A DNA stretch of 64,000 bases from Caldicellulosiruptor diazotrophicus (GTDB lineage Bacteria; Bacillota; Thermoanaerobacteria; Caldicellulosiruptorales; Caldicellulosiruptoraceae), in assembly GCF_017347585.1 (NCBI RefSeq), contig NZ_AP024480.1, positions 2,519,501-2,583,500 of the forward strand. Reading direction: 5' to 3'. Made by a program: the position numbers and the translations under genes. This document shows, piece after piece, positions 60,407-64,000 of the stretch. The first letter of the stretch is position 1, and each line of letters starts with the position of its first letter. The notes beneath the pieces were generated by a model. That model saw nothing but the letters and a program-made list of their open reading frames with translations. It was not told the origin of the DNA and did not search any database.

Positions 60407-61237
60407 CTGCGGGGATTTTTTATTTATTCTAACGATTATTTCGTAGTATGCCTCTGTTTTGTTTTCTTTTATATCATAATTTATATCAGTTTTTTGGAAT
60501 ATTTTCAAGGCCTTTTTTATGGTATTATATACCACTCTGCAATCGTTCATAGATACTTTAATTACTCTTGAAGCTTTATTAGCCTTTTTGCCACTAAGAA
60601 AATCAGAGATAAGTCTTTCTGTCTGTGAAACAGTAAGACCGCCTTCAATTATTCGCGATAGTATATATTTCATATCCTCCTGCGACTCAAGTTTTAAAAG
60701 AGCACGCGCATGACGTTCTGAAAGACCATGTTCACGTATCATCCATCTTATATCAGCCGGTAGCTGTAAAAGCCTAATTTTATTAGCAATAGCGGACTGG
60801 GTTTTTCCAACTCTTTTTGCAATCTCGACTTGTGTGAGACCAAACTCGTCAGCAAGTTGTTTGTAACCTTGAGCTTCTTCGAAAAAGTCAAGGTCTTGAC
60901 GTTGTATATTTTCTATGAGCGCTAAAATTGCACTTTCAATGTCAGTTACATTTATCACAACTGCTTTAATTTTACTATAGCCCAGATGTTTGCAAGCTCT
61001 GAGTCTTCGCTCGCCCGCAATGAGATAATAAAATTCACCTTTTTTCCTCACAATAATTGGCTGCAAAAGCCCATAAGTTTTTATTGATACAGCCAACTCT
61101 TCAATAAGTCTTTCATCAAAATTAATTCTTGGTTGATATGGATTTGGCAAAACCTTTTCAATTGGAACATCTTCAATGTAATATATATCTTTTTCAATAT
61201 CCCCCTTGTTTGCCTGACGTATCAAAAGCGAAAACAA
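60395..61237 (-). CDS. noc: Nucleoid occlusion protein Noc (ParB family)
   Basis: This 280-residue ParB-like protein has an N-terminal amphipathic helix (MFSLLIRQ) as in Noc, then NPYQPRINFDE, GERRLRACKHLGYSK (CTP motif), ENIQRQDLDFFEEAQGYKQL and HTH GLTQVEIAKRVGKTQSAIANKIRLL. It is a paralogue of the parB above. Noc binds its own NBS sites and blocks division over the nucleoid; none of these sites was searched for here. It lies next to rsmG as usual in Firmicutes. Confidence 0.93.
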   Translation of the reverse strand: MFSLLIRQANKGDIEKDIYYIEDVPIEKVLPNPYQPRINFDERLIEELAVSIKTYGLLQPIIVRKKGEFYYLIAGERRLRACKHLGYSKIKAVVINVTDIESAILALIENIQRQDLDFFEEAQGYKQLADEFGLTQVEIAKRVGKTQSAIANKIRLLQLPADIRWMIREHGLSERHARALLKLESQEDMKYILSRIIEGGLTVSQTERLISDFLSGKKANKASRVIKVSMNDCRVVYNTIKKALKIFQKTDINYDIKENKTEAYYEIIVRINKKSPQTSS

Positions 61238-61374
61238 CTTTTATTTTCCCCTTCCTTTAAAAATCCTCTTTGGTAATCTATTTATTTATATTCTTCCCTC
61301 CTTAAAAAAATCCTTCTTTTAATTTCTAAATTTTTCATACATTTTCAAACAAGATAAAACAATTTTCTCATTGA

Positions 61375-62091
61375 CTATAGGGGTTTTTTTACAATCTGCT
61401 TTGTATTTCTGGGGAAATTTGACGGTGTATGTCGCAATTTTTTTATAACAATAATACTTCTTTTTTCCTCTGAGTATGGAAGCACAAATTTTTCTATACT
61501 ATAAATTTCTCCACCCAAAACTTCAATTGCATTTTTCGCAGTGTCAATTTCATCTTCACATTCAAATCCTTTTTGAGCTAAAAAAACACCGCCAATTTCT
61601 AGTAGCGGAAGAGCATATTCACACAGGACATTCAATCTGTCAACTGCACGAGCAAATACAAACCTAAATTTTTCTCTAAACTCCTCTTTCCTGCCTAAAA
61701 TTTCTGCTCTTTCACACACAACTGTCACACCAGAAATTCCCAAACATTCTTTTACCTCATTCATAAATTTACACTTTTTCTTGTTTGAGTCATTGAGAAA
61801 TATATTCAATCTTGGCATTGCAATCTTAACAAAAAGTCCTGGTGCACCAAATCCAGAGCCAATGTCTATAGCAACAGGGTTTTGATACGAGTTATCTTCC
61901 TCAATGAATTTTAACAGTGACAGAGAATCAGCAATATGTTTTACCACAAACTCATTTTCATTTTCTATAGCTGTAAGGTTAAAAAGTTTATTTTTCTCCA
62001 GTACCAAATTCATATACTTAATAAAAAGTTGTTTCACAACCAGTGGATTTTTAACCTTATAGTATTCAAGAACTTTATCCAACAATTCCAT
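61375..62091 (-). CDS. rsmG: 16S rRNA (guanine527-N7)-methyltransferase RsmG
   Basis: The 238-residue RsmG (GidB) starts [16 protein letters not shown]. It has the SAM-binding motif [38 protein letters not shown] and AQKGFE. ATG 62091 follows AAAGGGG by about eight nt; the open frame extends 43 codons into mnmG without a site. It sits in the conserved mnmG-rsmG order. Confidence 0.95.
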   Translation of the reverse strand: MELLDKVLEYYKVKNPLVVKQLFIKYMNLVLEKNKLFNLTAIENENEFVVKHIADSLSLLKFIEEDNSYQNPVAIDIGSGFGAPGLFVKIAMPRLNIFLNDSNKKKCKFMNEVKECLGISGVTVVCERAEILGRKEEFREKFRFVFARAVDRLNVLCEYALPLLEIGGVFLAQKGFECEDEIDTAKNAIEVLGGEIYSIEKFVLPYSEEKRSIIVIKKLRHTPSNFPRNTKQIVKKPL

Positions 62092-62125
62092 TTTTCGTTT
62101 CCCCTTTAAAATGTAAAGGTTAAAA

Positions 62126-64000
62126 TTAATCTTTTTGGTCGTGTTTGACTGTCTCAAGCCAGATAAGAAGAACAGATATATCTGCCGGTGAAACACCAGA
62201 AATTCTCGAAGCCTGGCCAATTGAAGTAGGTCTTATTTGCGAAAGTTTTTGTTTTGCCTCAGTTGAAAGACCAATAATTTTATTATAATCAATCCATTCT
62301 GGTATCTTTTTATTTTCAAGTTTTTTAAACTGTTCAATCCTCTCAAGTTGCTTTTTTATATACCCTTCGTATTTTATCTCAATTTCAACCTCATCCTGAA
62401 CATACCACGGAAGTTCTGGTCGGTTTGTATCTATATCCTTCAAATCGTCATACGAAAGCTCAGGCCTCTTTAACAAGTCAGAAAGCCTAACACCCGATGA
62501 GATTGGTGACGAACCCTTTTGCACTAAAAGATTATTTACCTTTTCGTTTGGCGGTATTATAGTATTTTTTACCCTGTTAATCTCATCTTCTATCATCTTT
62601 TTCTTTTGCAGAAACTTTTCATATCTTTGTTGTGATATAAGCCCAATCTTATAACCAATTTCAGTAAGACGAAGGTCTGCATTGTCCTGCCTCAAAATTA
62701 GTCTGTATTCTGCTCTTGATGTCATAATACGGTAAGGTTCATTTGTCCCTTTTGTTACAAGGTCGTCTATCAAAACTCCAATGTAAGCTTGTGACCTGTC
62801 CAAAACAATCATTTCTTTTCCCTTGACATACATTGCTGCATTAATACCTGCAATTATTCCCTGTGCAGCTGCTTCTTCGTATCCTGACGTCCCATTTATC
62901 TGTCCGGCCGAAAAAAGCCCTTTTATTTTCTTAAACTGCAACGTAGGTTCAAGTTGTAATGGGTTTATACAGTCATACTCAATTGCATATGCAGGTCGCA
63001 TAATCTTTACATTCTCAAGCCCTATCACACTTCTGTACATCCTCACCTGCACATCTTCTGGCAAAGAGGTTGACATTCCTTGGACATACATCTCGTCTGT
63101 ATCTATCCCTGTTGGTTCAATAAACACCTGATGTCTTGGTTTATCTGAAAATCTTACAATTTTATCTTCAATCGAAGGACAGTATCTTGGCCCAATTCCA
63201 GAAATAAGACCAGTAAAAAGTGGTGCCCTGTGAAGGTTTTCTCTTATTATTCTATGAGTTTCCTCTGTTGTGTATGTCAAATAACAAGGCACTTGTTCAA
63301 TATTAAAATTATCTTCATTCTCAAAAGAAAAGGGCAAAGGCTTTTCATCTCCTGGCTGAATCTGCATCTTTGAAAAGTCCAAAGACCTTCTGTGAACACG
63401 CGCAGGTGTGCCAGTCTTGAACCTCATCATCTCAATTCCAAGTTTTTTAAGATTTTCTGTCAGATATCTTGCTGGATGCATACCGTCAGGACCACTATCA
63501 AAAACAGTCTCACCTATTATTACCCTTCCACCAAGAAACGTACCTGTTGCAAGCACAACCGCTTTTGCTAAAAAAATTGCGCCTGTTGTAATTTTAACAC
63601 CCTTTACACGTCCATCTTCTACTAAAACCTCGCATACCTCTGCTTGCCTTATATCAAGGTTTTCTTGATTTTCAAGTACTTTTTTCATATACAGCCTATA
63701 TCGGCTTCTATCACACTGTGCTCGCAGTGAATACACCGCAGGACCTTTTGCCCTGTTTAAAATCCGTACCTGAATTGCTGTTGCATCTGCAGCCTTACCC
63801 ATCTCACCACCAAGCGCGTCAATCTCACGAACTAAGTGTCCTTTACCTGTCCCGCCAATGCTTGGATTGCACGGCATATTGCCTATAGAGTCTAAGTTAA
63901 TAGCAAAAACGATGGTTCTAAGTCCAAGCCGAGCAGATGCAAGCGCAGCTTCTATTCCTGCATGTCCAGCTCCAACAACCGCAACGTCATATTCACCTGC
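62126..64000 (-). CDS. mnmG: tRNA uridine 5-carboxymethylaminomethyl modification enzyme MnmG, 5' end missing
   Basis: The frame is open to the window edge, giving 624 codons and lacking only the first few residues. It starts [20 protein letters not shown] (FAD-binding GxGxxG form), followed by [30 protein letters not shown] and the C-terminal helical domain. With MnmE and FAD it modifies the wobble uridine of some tRNAs. An internal ATG at 63877 is not the real start. Confidence 0.97.
   Translation of the reverse strand, partial: AGEYDVAVVGAGHAGIEAALASARLGLRTIVFAINLDSIGNMPCNPSIGGTGKGHLVREIDALGGEMGKAADATAIQVRILNRAKGPAVYSLRAQCDRSRYRLYMKKVLENQENLDIRQAEVCEVLVEDGRVKGVKITTGAIFLAKAVVLATGTFLGGRVIIGETVFDSGPDGMHPARYLTENLKKLGIEMMRFKTGTPARVHRRSLDFSKMQIQPGDEKPLPFSFENEDNFNIEQVPCYLTYTTEETHRIIRENLHRAPLFTGLISGIGPRYCPSIEDKIVRFSDKPRHQVFIEPTGIDTDEMYVQGMSTSLPEDVQVRMYRSVIGLENVKIMRPAYAIEYDCINPLQLEPTLQFKKIKGLFSAGQINGTSGYEEAAAQGIIAGINAAMYVKGKEMIVLDRSQAYIGVLIDDLVTKGTNEPYRIMTSRAEYRLILRQDNADLRLTEIGYKIGLISQQRYEKFLQKKKMIEDEINRVKNTIIPPNEKVNNLLVQKGSSPISSGVRLSDLLKRPELSYDDLKDIDTNRPELPWYVQDEVEIEIKYEGYIKKQLERIEQFKKLENKKIPEWIDYNKIIGLSTEAKQKLSQIRPTSIGQASRISGVSPADISVLLIWLETVKHDQKD

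Noticed and set aside
1-64000. tRNA or rRNA genes
   Set aside because: I saw no rRNA-like stretch, tRNA TTCGA-type loop or cloverleaf in the intergenic regions examined; a dedicated scan was not possible.

Overview
The window is low-G+C Firmicute DNA, most consistent with a thermophilic, plant-biomass-degrading anaerobe of the Caldicellulosiruptor type. The evidence is the AT-rich composition, strong AGGAGG-like ribosome binding sites, sporulation-family genes (spoVA, spoVS), a cytoplasmic GH10/acetylesterase/deacetylase xylan cluster, BioY and RecD2. The right end is origin-proximal: mnmG, rsmG, noc, parA and parB with two perfect parS sites. The organism call is an inference; I could not search a database.

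Layout. 0.1-10.1 kb: a type III-A CRISPR (Csm) operon on the minus strand (cas10-csm2-csm3-csm4-csm5-cas6-like), with two different CARF-HEPN ribonuclease genes upstream. Cas10 keeps both its HD site and its GGDD palm motif, so cyclic oligoadenylate signalling to the two effectors is expected. No adaptation genes are present, and only decayed CRISPR repeats remain (about 7.16 kb and 22.8-23.1 kb). 10.2-11.0 kb: decayed gene remnants. 11.1-18.4 kb: a tight six-gene minus-strand operon. It encodes a membrane Ser/Thr kinase with unusual W/GF repeats, a coiled-coil protein, a ClpB-like AAA+ ATPase, an NrdG-like radical SAM protein, a zinc-ribbon/FHA protein and a PP2C phosphatase. I recognise no characterised system with this combination; it is the main candidate for an undescribed system. 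18.5-19.5 kb: a doubly deleted copy of the csm locus, so the region from csm through the six-gene operon lies between direct repeats.

19.5-24.1 kb: a degraded two-gene unit. Its first gene was split by an IS200/IS605 element whose exact removal restores the reading frame. This is followed by a long gene-poor stretch with CRISPR remnants and a hypothetical gene. 24.1-25.7 kb: a ClpP-fold membrane protease and a rhomboid protease. 26.0-29.9 kb: a cytoplasmic xylan-processing operon. 29.9-31.7 kb: an IS607 element with a frameshifted recombinase and an intact tnpB. 31.8-35.5 kb: a small-RNA candidate, BirA-controlled bioY, recD2, a ComK-like gene and small YvrJ/DUF2922/DUF1659 genes. 36.3-38.2 kb: spoVAC-AD-AE. 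An orphan csx20 (predicted ring nuclease) follows at 38.2 kb, about 30 kb from the csm locus.

38.9-41.0 kb: three unknown genes, two of which seem to use rare ATT/ATA starts. Next come spoVS, a large SBP-PAS-PAS-GGDEF-EAL protein, two WYL regulators, an MCP, a CAP-domain protein, a lone fumarase alpha subunit, cvpA, a DUF5711-like protein, an RsbU-like phosphatase and DUF4446. 55.6-64 kb: parB, parA, then a divergent pstS-alkaline phosphatase operon preceded by eight PhoP-box-like hexamers in exact 11-bp phase, then noc, rsmG and a 5'-truncated mnmG at the window edge.
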